Source of the DNA: Purshia tridentata
Lineage: Eukaryota > Streptophyta > Magnoliopsida > Rosales > Rosaceae
DNA length: 64,000 bases
Reading direction: 5' to 3'
Assembly (NCBI GenBank): GCA_003254885.1
Contig: QANT01002677.1
Location: 1 to 64,000 of the forward strand
Part shown: positions 1-9,324 of the stretch, piece by piece
Layout: every line of letters starts with the position of its first letter
Position numbering within the stretch: the first letter of the stretch is position 1
Program-made: the position numbers and the translations under genes
The notes under the pieces: model-generated
The model's input: the letters and a program-made list of their open reading frames with translations, nothing else
Databases searched by the model: none
Told to the model about the DNA's origin: nothing

Positions 1-90
1 TCTAAATGTTTTTAAATTTTTTTGTATGTTTTGCAAATTTTTATATGTTTTTTAATTAAAATGGTAATTATGTCATTAAAAATACTGATG

Positions 91-396
91 TGGCAATTAA
101 AATATGAAGTGGATAATCACAATTATGAAATAAAAATTCCACCTCATTGAGGCAGTTTTAAGGCACCTCATTTTGAGGCCCAAAATCATTTTCCAAAAAT
201 TTATATATACCCACAAGCCAAACATAAAGATTTATATAAACCCTAGCATTTGGCAATTAAAATATGAAGTGGATAATCACAATTATAAAATGAAAATTCC
301 ACCTTATTAGGGCAATTTTGAGGCCTAAAACCATTTTCCAAAACTTTATATATACCCACAAGCCAAACATAAAGATCTATATAAACCCTAGCATCC
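91..396. repeat. Tandem duplication of the LOR copy 1 promoter
   Basis: A block of about 160 bp starting with TGGCAATTAAAATATGAAG at 91 is repeated directly at 251. Each copy ends with a TATA-like stretch (about 231-240 and 378-384) followed by AAACCCTAGCAT. The copies differ by scattered substitutions and a short deletion in the second. The second TATA lies about 90 bp before the ATG at 474, a usual distance for a core promoter plus 5'UTR, so the first copy is probably a redundant upstream core promoter. The function is inferred; the duplication is seen directly. Confidence 0.85.
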
Positions 397-473
397 TCAT
401 TAGATTGTATCTTTCCATAAATCAAAATTTGATTTAGAGTGTACGTTCATATTAGCACAAATCTATTTTCATC

Positions 474-1285
474 ATGGAAAAATCAAGCACATCATCAGTA
501 AACGTAACACCAATATTATATGTTCATCCCGCTGTTCCGACTGTCAGTCCTCACTTTTGCACTCCAAATCCTTTGGATCTTGTGGTTGTGAGGAAAGTTA
601 TGACTTTAACTGATGGTGATTTTACAGTGACCGATATCAATGGTAATATCATTTTCAAAATGAAAGGAGCTCAATTATCTCTTCATGGCCGCCGAGTCTT
701 GCTTGATACTGCTGGATATCCCATTATCAATCTGCGAAAAAAGGTAATAACTATCACGTTTTGGTAGCTATAATTCATTAACATTTTGAACTAACCTATT
801 ATTCCATGTATTTTATGTATGTAAAGTTGATGAGTGCACATCAGAGATGGGAAGTTTTAGAGGGGAAAGCACAATATACAAGGACATGGTTTTTACTGCT
901 ATGCGGTCTTCTGTGCTCCAATTAAAGACCAAACTGGATATCTTCTTAGCAAATAACACCGCAGAGATTGCACCTGACTTCACGGTTAATGGAAGTTGGC
1001 TTGAAAGATCCTGCATCATTTATGCTGGGAACTCCTCCAACATTGTTGCCCAAGTAATTATATCTATTCATTTTATTTTATCTTTTTATCAATATATATA
1101 TCATAATGTGACTAGCTAAAATATTATTTCCTTTTTTTTAGATGCATAAGAAGGACAGTGTTAGCAGTGTGTTGTTTGGGAAGGACAACTTCATGGTGAC
1201 AGTCTATCCTGGAATTGACTATGCATTCATTGTGGCGATTGTTGTGATTCTTGATCAAATCAACCGTGATTCTCTCGTAGTATAA
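474..1285 (+). pseudogene. LURP-one-related gene, copy 1, with an exon 2 frameshift
   Basis: First of four tandem LURP-one-related genes (DUF567/LOR, tubby C-terminal-like fold). The Arabidopsis family includes LURP1, needed for full basal defence against downy mildew; the molecular role of most members is unknown. Three exons are visible: 474-743 (90 codons; VDL/VVRKVMTLTDGDF and DINGNIIFKMKGAQLSLHGRR strands), about 827-1053, and 1142-1285 starting MHKKDS and ending at TAA. Compared with copy 2, exon 2 is one base short (four T instead of five at about 852-855), so the expected acceptor leads to a stop about 32 codons into exon 2. Downstream of the shift the frame is intact and well conserved (LQLKTKLDIFLANNT, GSWLERS). 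An AG at 845-846 would restore frame but skip the conserved MSAHxRWxV strand. It is either a young pseudogene, a gene with an altered splice, or a sequence error. The family call is firm; gene activity is uncertain. Confidence 0.85.
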
Positions 1286-2836
1286 ACTACTATCTATCTA
1301 CTAGTTTGTTGTTTATGTTATGTAATTTGCTGTCCTCCCCTTCTGTTTTTGGTTTGGTTTGGTTTGGCCTAGTTTTATCAGTTTTCTCTCTTTGCTTTGT
1401 CTTTCTTTTTCTGCCTTGGTGGCCAATAATGTACTCGTTTAATATCAGCTTATTAATGAAGTTCAGTTGATTAATTTTGGATCTACTTTTGGGAAAGGAA
1501 ACAAAGGATAATCACAAAGTGCTTCTTTTTTGGTATTTTTTTATAAAAATTTCAACGTGCTTTCTAACTTTTCTTTTTGTGAAAGTCCTTAATCTAATTA
1601 ATTTTTCTGAAGTAGAAACAAAATAATGCAGTTGTTCAGTCACTTCCTAGTTTCTACTTTCTAAAGGCCTCTCTCAAGAGTCCATATACCTAGGTCAGTT
1701 ATGTATAACTAATTAATTAGTATCTTACAGACTTACAGTTCAGTTGACCTCATAAATAAAAAAATAAAAAAACTTGCCTAACAAGTAACAACTATCTTTG
1801 TCTCTGTTTGAGCATATAATTTAATTTTGAATAAATATAGTATATTTGGCAAACTACTTATTTTTGCAATTATAATATTGAAGCTATATTATATGATTTT
1901 TAATATTTCAACATTAAATTTAAATATAAAACTAATAAATTTGTTTAAAAACATAATTAAAAACATTAAAAAATAATAATCAATTAGCAACTGCAGCTAC
2001 AATTGCAGTCGATTGATACTTACTCCAAGAAGTGCCAGTGTATTACCAATGGAGACATAAAAAAACTCATAATTGCTATTTTCTCTTTGCTCTCTGTTCT
2101 TAGTTCATCTTTTTTCTAGTTGGTTTTAAAGACATATATGAAATACAGAGCATATTGTCCACCAGTCGAAGGAGTGAAACAAACAACAATTATTAAAAAG
2201 AATCTGATGCACATGGAACCAGCAACTTGTGCTTTTAGCTTTACATTATGGATTCAACACGCCTAGTTTAACCAATTTTACATTGCAAGACACAGAAATG
2301 CACTGTTAGGATCAAAGTCACCCCTCTACCAAACTGGGTTTAAGGGAAGAGGTTCTGACCATTTTTTCATATGATTTAGATTATTGTGGTTCATCTTCTT
2401 GTTTCAAGCCAAAGACTCCTTGGGTTTTTATGATTCCTTCAATTTCTTATAACTATGCTCTTTTAGCTTGTAAGCAGATTCAATGGAAGCGACTGTATGT
2501 GGTGGTGTAGGCTGGAAGGACTAAAGCGAGCATCACGAAACGACATCGTGTAGGTTGGGTTGGACTGGACTGGGCTGGGCCTATTACAAGTAAATAGATT
2601 TGCTGGACTGGGCTAGATAAACAGATTTAGCCCTCTAAGCGATAAATAAAATATGAGCGTGGAATGAGCCTAGGCTACATTTTCAACACCTCTAGAATAC
2701 AGCTTAAAAGTCTTCAATTGATTACTTGTCCTTGTATTGACTTGCTCTGTTTCAAACGAAAGAGGCGGTCAATGTACGAAACACGTTAAGGCCGGCATTA
2801 TCTATGTTTTATTTAACATCAATCTATGAGAGACTA
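1286..2836. other. Intergenic DNA between LOR copies 1 and 2
   Basis: No gene recognised. It holds the copy 1 3' flank, with a short TTTGG-repeat run near 1349-1367, then AT-rich DNA. At about 2555-2640 there is a purine/pyrimidine-skewed patch with repeated GGACTGGGCT units that I cannot assign to any element. Confidence 0.5.
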
Positions 2837-2837
2837 T

Positions 2838-2959
2838 TTATATATATATATACACCCCACATATGAACTTGATAAATAACCTTATTTGTAGGATCCTACA
2901 TTGGAGCCTTCCCCTATATATATATATATATATATACACCCCACATATGAACTTGATAA
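2838..2959. promoter_or_regulatory. Duplicated TATA-containing segment upstream of LOR copy 2
   Basis: A (TA)n run followed by CACCCCACATATGAACTTGA occurs at about 2838-2873 and again at about 2915-2957, with about 40 bp between. The second copy has a longer (TA)n run and lies about 50-90 bp before the start codon at 3009, so it is the likely core promoter. This mirrors the larger promoter duplication ahead of copy 1 but uses unrelated sequence. Confidence 0.6.
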
Positions 2960-3008
2960 TTTAGAGGCAAGTGTTCATCATCCAAATATTACATTCATTC
3001 TCTTGTAA

Positions 3009-3926
3009 ATGGAACAAGCAAGCCCACCATTAGCAAGTGCACCATTAATGAGTGCACCATTAGCAAGCGCGCCATCAGAATTAGCATATGCTCATCCCGC
3101 AGTTGCGATTATCAGCCCTCACTTTTGCAGTCCTTACTCTGTGGATCTTGCGATTGTGAGAAAAGTCCTGACCATAACCGATGGAAACTTTGCAGTGACT
3201 GATGTTAATGGTAACATCGTCTTCAAAATGAAAGGAGCTCACTTGAGCCTTCACGATCGCCGAGTCTTACTTGATACTGCTGGATATCCCATTATCACTC
3301 TGCGAAAGAAGGTAATTTTTTCTAGTTCATTAATATTTTGTATGACAAGTTCGTCTATGGTACAAATAATACAAAAAGAAGTACATTCAAAACTTGCTAG
3401 CTAGCTAGCTCTTTGCTTTAGAACTAACGTATTCATGTATTTATGCATGTATAGTTGATGAGTGCACATGATAGATGGCAAGTTTTTAGAGGAGATAGCA
3501 CAGAATCCAAGGACTTGGTTTTCAGTGCTAAGCGGTCTTCAATGCTTCAATTGAAAACCAAATTGGACGTTTTCTTAGCAAATAACACAACGGAGAATAC
3601 ACCTGACTTCAAGGTCAAAGGAAGCTGGTTTGAACGATCTTGCGTTGTGTATGCTGGGGACTCCTCCACCATTGTAGCCCAAGTAAGATTAATCTGTTAG
3701 TCATTTTGATCATCAACTACAATATAGTTTCGTTTCTTTATTTTTTAGAAGATTATTGACTTGGATGTATACAATATTATTGCAGATGCATAAGAAGCAC
3801 ACAGTTAAAAGCGTTTTGTTTGGGAAGGACAATTTCATGGTGACAGTGTATCCTGGGATCGATTATGCATTCATTGTCGCGCTTATTGTGATTCTCGATG
3901 AGATTAACCATGACGGTGACGATTAA
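3009..3926 (+). CDS. LURP-one-related protein, copy 2 (three exons)
   Basis: Intact LOR/DUF567 gene. Exons are 3009-3311, 3455-3682 and 3786-3926, giving 303+228+141 nt and 223 residues, the usual family size (about 200-220). Intron borders are GT/AG and the reading frame runs through to TAA. Residues about 1-25 are a low-complexity leader made of short SAPL/LASAP repeats. The folded domain then begins at AHPAVAIISPHFC and shows the family's alternating strands (FAVTDVNGNIVFKMKG, DRRVLLDTAGYPI, SAHDRWQVFRG, LQLKTKLDVFLANN, VTVYPGIDYAFIVALIVILDEI). The hydrophobic C-terminal helix fits the buried central helix of the tubby-like barrel. It is closest to copy 1 and in the same orientation. Membrane or phospholipid association and a defence role are known or suggested for some family members; here they are inference only. 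Confidence 0.92.
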
Positions 3927-4353
3927 TCAATATCAACAATTGATGAGTTGATTAATTTAGATCTGCTTTAATTGGGAAAGCATAATGTTTTGCTTTGCCA
4001 ATTGTCTTTGTGGTTCATTCATTCATTCATGTATCCTTTGTTGGTTTCCAGTTTGCTGTTTGACCCTGTCATTTGTACCTATATTTCTTTAATTATATAT
4101 CCTTTGTTTTTTTTATTTATAGTTTTTTCAATTTTTTGTCTTGTAATAGTAAAAGATAAAAAACTATGCCCCTATCATGATAATTTAATTTAAGGATGTA
4201 AAATAGACTTTAGAGTAATTTAATTTCTTAATAAAAATGACAAGTTAAACCTTAAAAAAAAGTCATGTATTTATCATGTTATCTTTTTTTAACGAAAATC
4301 ATCATGTTGTCTTTTTTTAACCAAAGTCTTGAGAAAAGTGACAGAATCTCCTT
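3927..4353. other. Intergenic DNA downstream of LOR copy 2
   Basis: AT-rich 3' flank of copy 2 with T-rich runs and no gene recognised. Two similar short pieces ending in TCTTTTTTTAAC(C/G) lie at about 4280-4320. Confidence 0.4.
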
Positions 4354-4875
4354 CGTTAATACAGACCATTAGCAAGTATTTCTCAACGCATCCCTAAATA
4401 GGTATCCGCAAATATGACTGATCCGAGAATATGTGTTATATCTAAAATAATTTCCCAATCCGTCGTACCAATAATTTAATCCTTGGCCGGCGTCTCTTAT
4501 TATTTATTATCTAGTGATAAATCCAAATTGTCGTTGCGCCACCAAATACAAATCGCAATGGACTCATTCCCATCGTTAATACAGACCATTAGCAAGTATT
4601 TCTCAACACATCCCTAAATAGGTATCCGCAAATATGACTGATCCGAGAATATGTGTTATATGATCTAAAATAATTTCCCAATCCGTCATACCAATAATTT
4701 AATCCTTGGCCGGAAGCGTCTCTTATTATTATCTAGTGATAAATCCAAATTGTCGTTGCGAAATATTGTTCGTACGAAAAAAAGATAATGGGATTCTCGC
4801 ACGCGGTGTCCCCACTGTCCACTGAGGTTGAAGGGGGACCGCCACCAAATACAAATCGCAATGGACTCATTCCCT
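4354..4875. repeat. Tandem duplication of about 220 bp upstream of LOR copy 3
   Basis: The unit beginning CGTTAATACAGACCATTAGC is seen at 4354 and again at 4574. The two are nearly identical through AAATCCAAATTGTCGTTGCG. The second copy then carries about 80 bp absent from the first (a segment also found upstream of LOR copy 4 at about 9100-9170), before both rejoin at CCACCAAATACAAATCGCAA (about 4539 and 4842). The simplest reading is a tandem duplication followed by a deletion in the first copy. Confidence 0.85.
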
Positions 4876-5028
4876 CCCTCCTAATCGGACACGACAGATT
4901 CCCGCGCACTCACTCACCATGTCAAGGAGACCCTCATAATTTCTTAACGGACCAAATAAATAGCTCCCAAAAGCAAAGCAGCTAGCACCACCGATTGAGC
5001 TTCTGTGATCGCAATACAAACACTCAAA

Positions 5029-6060
5029 ATGATGTCGTCTGCTATGCCTGTGCCTGCGGCTGGAGTCGGTGATCGCAATCCAAACACCCAAACGATGTCG
5101 TCTGCTGTGCCTGTGCCTGCGGCTGGAGTCGGTGATAGCAATCCAAACACCCAAACGATGTCGTCTGCTGTGCCTGTGCTTGTGCCTGCGGCTGGAGTCG
5201 GTGATAGCAATCCAAACACTCAAACGATGTCGTATGCTGTGCCTGTGCCAGTGGCTGGCCCCAGCGCACAGCCGCTGGCCAACCCCGTCACGGTGGTGAG
5301 CTCGCAGTTCCACGCGGCGTACCCTGTGGATCTGGTCATCACCGAGAAGATGTTGAGCATCAAGGAGGGTGACTTCACTGTCTCCGACGTTAGTGGCAAC
5401 CTCATCTTCAAGATCAAGGGCTCTCTTTTCAGCCTCCATGATCAACGAGTCTTGGTCGACAGTGCCGATACCCCCATCCTCACTCTCCGACAAAAGGTAC
5501 AATTTTTCACATTTCTGTTTCTTCGTTTTCATCTAACATTAATTTATTCCATATTATATGTGTTTGCTAATTGTTTGGGTTTTGTTTATGATTTAGATAT
5601 TGACAGCACATAGGAGATGGCAAGTATACAGAGGACAGAGCTCAGACCCCAAAGATCTACTTTTCATTGCCAAGAAGTCATCGCTATTGCAATTGAAGAC
5701 TGAATTAGATATATTCTTGGCTGGTAACACAGAAGAAGAGGTGCATGATTTCAAGGTCAAAGGAAGTTGGGGGCAAAGATCATGCACCATATATACTGGA
5801 GACAACACTATCATTGCACAAGTAATTAGATTTAATTGCATGCTTTAATTATATTTATTTAATTAGCAATAGTAAGGTTGATTAATCTATACATGATCTG
5901 CATTCATGTGCAGATGCATAAGAAACACGACGTTCAAAGCATTTTGTTTGGAAGAGATGCATTTGGAGTGACTGTGTACCCTCATGTTGATTACGCCTTT
6001 ATAGTTGCTGTTGTCGTCGTTCTTCATGAGATTAACATGGACCGAAGCGGGGAAGACTGA
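5029..6060 (+). CDS. LURP-one-related protein, copy 3, with repeat-expanded N-terminus
   Basis: Intact LOR/DUF567 gene with exons 5029-5496, 5597-5821 and 5914-6060; introns are GT/AG and the stop is TGA. The product is 279 residues (278 if the second of two adjacent ATGs at 5032 is used), against 213 for its sister copy 4. The difference is an N-terminal tandem repeat of 21, 21 and 23 codons (5032-5094, 5095-5157, 5158-5226), each beginning MSSA and ending NPNTQT, followed by a final MSYAVPV that matches the start of copy 4. The core domain (VDLVITEKML, FTVSDVSGNLIFKIKG, RRWQVYRG, FKVKGSWGQRSC, VTVYPHVDYAFIVAVVVVL) is fully conserved. Exon 1 is GC-rich compared with copies 1 and 2. The family assignment is firm; what the repeat does, if anything, is unknown. 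Confidence 0.93.
5032..5226 (+). repeat. Coding minisatellite, three units of 63/63/69 bp
   Basis: Each unit starts at ATGTCGTCTGCT and ends at CCAAACAC(C/T)CAAACG. The last third of each unit (GTCGGTGAT through CAAACG) corresponds to the untranslated DNA just before the start codon of LOR copy 4 (9296-9324). The unit therefore spans the old 5'UTR/start-codon junction. Unit 3 has an extra 6 bp. Confidence 0.9.
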
Positions 6061-6639
6061 ACCTGATATATGCTGCTTCTTAATCATAATTACTTCAAAT
6101 AAATAAGTGATCACTAATGTAGTAATGTCACATAATGCTCTTGGAATCACCAGGAGTACGTTCTACTGTATTGTGTTATATTATGGGAAATTTGGATCTC
6201 TACATTTAGTTTGTAAACCAAATAAAACCAAACCACACTCATAACCGGTTTGGCAGTTTGGCTTTAAGCGATTTGTGTTTTAAAAAAAAACTTTAGATTC
6301 AATTAATAGTAATACTAATCAAATAAGGGTTTTTTTTTTTTTTTTTTAGTCCATTTGGACAAAAGTTGTGTTTAAAAAACCCACATGCGGAAGCCCAAAT
6401 CCCAACAAGTCCACTTTTTAAAAATCAGGAGCTACAGTAACGGTGTTACTGTGCAGTGCTACAGTGCCTTTGAAAATTGTTATAACCTACCAGTAACAAT
6501 TTTTATTTTGCAAAAAAATTCAAAAATAAAATAATTTATACAAATCTTACTTTTTTTTATGGATAAATACATCAAATATAGTATAAAACAAAAAAATTAA
6601 GCTTATTTTTTTTTCATATTTAAAAAATTGTTACTATCG

Positions 6640-6895
6640 AACAGTAACAACCACATTTTGAACCAAATTAAAAAATTGTCATTGTCCATTAAAAGACAAT
6701 CAAACATTGTTATTGTTACTGTTGGACAGTAAAAAATACCTTATTGTTACTTTTAGACAGTGATAATCACCTTATTATTACAGTCCAACAGTAACAATCA
6801 TCACTGTCGGACAGTAACAATCACCATCTTGTTACTTTCGGACAGTAACAATCACCTTATTGTTACTTTCAGATAGTAACAATACCTCATTATTA
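6640..6895. repeat. Palindromic minisatellite with GTTACTnnnGGACAGTAAC units
   Basis: About seven diverged units of roughly 33-36 bp contain TTGTTACT, then T/C-GGACAGT, then AACAATCACC. The half-sites are complementary, so each unit can fold into a short hairpin. Related half-sites occur outside the array at about 6430-6500 (CTACAGTAACGGTGTTACTG). It adjoins the region that holds captured gene fragments, and could be internal sub-repeats of the same element. Confidence 0.7.
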
Positions 6896-7021
6896 TTTTC
6901 ACACAACATGTATCCCAACAAAGAATTGTTACACATACATAAAGAGAAAGAGTCAAAGCTGCCAAAAAATACACTGAGCTATCAGAAACAATCAAACTAA
7001 TCAAAGCACAATACTTTACAT

Positions 7022-7617
7022 CTCAACATGGATCACAAAATTGTTACTAAACATCTGCTTCCCATAGTATGCTTTGAAAGGCCAATTAGTGCTGTCTTTC
7101 ACATCTTTGTGACTAGCCTTGCCTAGCAGGAAAGTACTGAAAATAAATGTTTTGAAATGTAAGCATAATATATTTAATGGATCAAATAAAATAAATTTGT
7201 CCAATAGATTAAACTAATAAAATATATATAAGAACATTACATGTACATCTAAAGCTAGTGGCTGCCAATATCTAAGGCAAGCAGTGAGGGGAAAACCAAG
7301 CCAGGCCTGCATTGACATCCCACCAAAAGCTAATATAAACATGCATACATGGTTACAGTAACAAGTAGACAATAAAAAAAATGTTTTACCTATATACTTG
7401 TCAACGAATGACCAAGAGACAAGTAGTGCTTATCTTGAGATAAAAGACATTTTAATCAATATGGTCAATATAGAATACGAAATCATTTAAGCAATACCTA
7501 AAATCAGTACATGTTTCTATTTTCTTGTGCATGTATGTGTGTGTGTCAGAGAGAGAGAGAGAAAGATAAAAAATCACCTATCTGTTACCATGTCCAAAAC
7601 AACTCCAAAGGTCGAAA
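7022..7617 (-). pseudogene. Phosphatidylinositol synthase gene fragment (introns retained)
   Basis: On the minus strand four consecutive exon remnants of a CDP-diacylglycerol--inositol 3-phosphatidyltransferase (PIS) lie in the right order. They are 7617-7578 (VSTFGVVLDMVTDR, part of the CDP-alcohol phosphotransferase motif region), 7433-7390 (resembling ISTACLLVILSQVY but with an in-frame TGA), about 7306-7245 (PGLVFPSLLALDIGSH, with TAG at the expected Trp and at the expected Gln of WLQM), and about 7137-7022 (STFLLGKASHKDVKDSTNWPFKAYYGK, then a divergent tail). Splice-site dinucleotides are largely kept, so this is a genomic copy, not a processed one. At least three stops show it cannot encode the enzyme. 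The amino-terminal half of PIS is not seen. Recognition rests on memory of the family sequence. Confidence 0.8.
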
Positions 7618-7989
7618 CTGAACCAGGAAGGGGGGAAAAAGCTTAATTGAATGCAACATTTAAGGGTTTGTTGATGATCAATTATTACCAATTTCTGCTC
7701 ATAATATGCAATAAGATAACTTAATCACACATGCCAACAAAAAAAACTCTTCCTTAGTGTCAATCAGGCTACAGAAAACAAAGACAGCACTTCAGTAATG
7801 TAACTATTTAAGGCTCACTAGAATATAAGAAAGCTTATATTCATAATATACTGCAATCTCTAAAATAAGGAGGCACTGATGTTAATTTTTTGTATAAAGA
7901 TCTAATAGTAGAATATAAAAGTGTATTGTCTAGCTCTATATAACAGTTTTTTTTTTATACCCAGAAATCACCCAAAAAGGATTACCAAC

Positions 7990-8080
7990 CTTTCAAATCC
8001 TGAACCAAGTTGTGTAGTTTTTGATTCTCTTTCACCACCCTGTGATACCCAAGAGCAGCAGTAGACAGCTCTTGTACCTA
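7990..8080 (-). pseudogene. Kinesin-14 (KIN-14) exon fragment
   Basis: Reading the minus strand from about 8067 to 7990 gives QELSTAALGYHRVVKENQ followed by KLHNLVQDLKG. This is the stalk/neck sequence just before the motor domain of plant kinesin-14 proteins (usual form EENRKLYNxVQDLKGxIRVYCR). A GT donor follows at the expected phase. The next motor exon is absent: the DNA beyond is non-coding and then runs into the PI-synthase fragment in the same orientation. The frame upstream of about 8070 appears shifted. Confidence 0.7.
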
Positions 8081-8599
8081 AGTCCCTAAACCCAGAAAGT
8101 GCACAAGCATGATTAACATTTAAGAAAAAATCAGTATACTGGTGAGAGATATTTATATACATATGTGCATACAGATGTGTAAAATTACATAAATTTAGGA
8201 CATTCACCCGTCACTAATTAGATCACTAATCGCAGATCAAAACATATATATCAAGATTAGTCACCAGAATTTGTGAAAACACACATATCTGGAAGCCAAG
8301 AGAAGAAACTCGAGTAGAGAAGAGAAAAGATCCAGCAGAGGAGATGATGGTGGCCGGAGGAGGCAGATCTGAGCAGAGAAGAAACCCTAAATTGAGAGAG
8401 AGAGAGAGAAAGAGAAAGTGAGAAATGAGAGAAATGAGAAAGGCAATGAGAGAAAGAGACGGTCCATACGAAGACAAACGGAAAGAAAAGAAAAAGAATT
8501 GGGCTGGGGGAACAAAATAAATGGGCCAGCAATAAAGTAATTGGACCGGCTGAAAATGCAATTCAAAATCTGGTTTAAATAGACATTAAAAAGCTAAAA

Positions 8600-9050
8600 A
8601 TGGATGTTTGGATAATTTTCTCATCAAATAATTAATATTAAATTTAAAATAATTCACTAAAATATTCAAATACACAACTTACACTAATAAAATAATAAAA
8701 CATGTAATAATATTAAAATGAAAATATATATCAAGCAAGCAAACAACTATATAAAAGTCCAACCACAATATGACACATATAAAAAATATATATATAATAG
8801 ATGGTTTGGTTCGGTTTTATCAGTTTGTAAAAATTTCAAACCGCTATTGAAAGATGATTTGGTTTTAACTTCTTTACTTTTTATTGACCAAAACCTAATT
8901 AAATCAGTTTTTTTTAAAACCTTTTTAAAAAAATCAAAGTTTATGTTGATAAATTGTTTAAAAGCCTTTTTTTAGTTATTATTTTTACCTGTTTGGCCGA
9001 AAGCTTATCACACTAATATCAAGTCATAAATCCAACTTGTCAATTTCTCT
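8600..9050. other. AT-rich spacer upstream of LOR copy 4
   Basis: No gene seen. It includes a TGGTTTGGTTCGGTTTTATC stretch near 8802-8821. The LOR3/LOR4-shared promoter homology begins at about 9050. Confidence 0.4.
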
Positions 9051-9324
9051 TTTTGTGGTAAATTCAAATTGTCGTTAATCAATCCATGTTCTATTTGTTG
9101 CGAAATATTCTTCGTACGAGAAACGGATAATGGGATTATCGCACGCAGTGTCCCCACTCCCTTAATCGGACACATCAACAGATTCCCGCGCAGTGTCACC
9201 ATGTCAACGTGTCCATCATAATTGCTTAACGGACCAAATGAATGCCCCCAAAAAGCAAAGCAACTAGCACCACTGATAGAGCTTCTGTGATCGAGTCGGT
9301 GATCGCGATCCAAACACTCAAACG
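9050..9324 (+). promoter_or_regulatory. Promoter and 5'UTR shared between LOR copies 3 and 4
   Basis: About 250 bp before copy 4 aligns with about 4740-5028 before copy 3, including TTGCGAAATATT(G/C)TTCGTACGA, GATAATGGGATT(C/A)TCGCACG and GAGCTTCTGTGATC. Copy 3 shares it with local insertions. The duplication that made the copies therefore carried the regulatory DNA, so similar expression is expected (inference). Confidence 0.65.

Larger units (their letters stand above)
6895..8600 (-). mobile_element. Candidate gene-capturing DNA transposon (Pack-MULE or Helitron type)
   Basis: This stretch joins, in one orientation (minus), a 5'-leader-like segment (about 8560-8230 read on minus: long CT runs, TTTAGGGTTTC), a kinesin-14 exon and the 3' half of a PI-synthase gene with introns. 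Unrelated gene pieces fused with introns kept are typical of Pack-MULEs and Helitrons. I could not find clean terminal inverted repeats, a target duplication or a CTRR end with hairpin, so family and ends are open, and a plain rearrangement is possible. Confidence 0.4.

Noticed and set aside
5032-5226. Possible CRISPR-like or satellite array
   Set aside because: Units are contiguous, coding and include no spacers; the DNA is clearly a plant gene.
4867-5532. Long minus-strand frame (221 codons) with RHRHS repeats opposite LOR copy 3 exon 1
   Set aside because: It is the antisense of the in-frame coding minisatellite and conserved LOR exon; the repeat length is a multiple of three, which keeps all frames open. 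No family similarity.
8226-8561. 111-codon minus-strand frame with Ser/Leu/Phe-rich sequence
   Set aside because: The composition comes from CT repeats of a leader-like region; no conserved protein feature.
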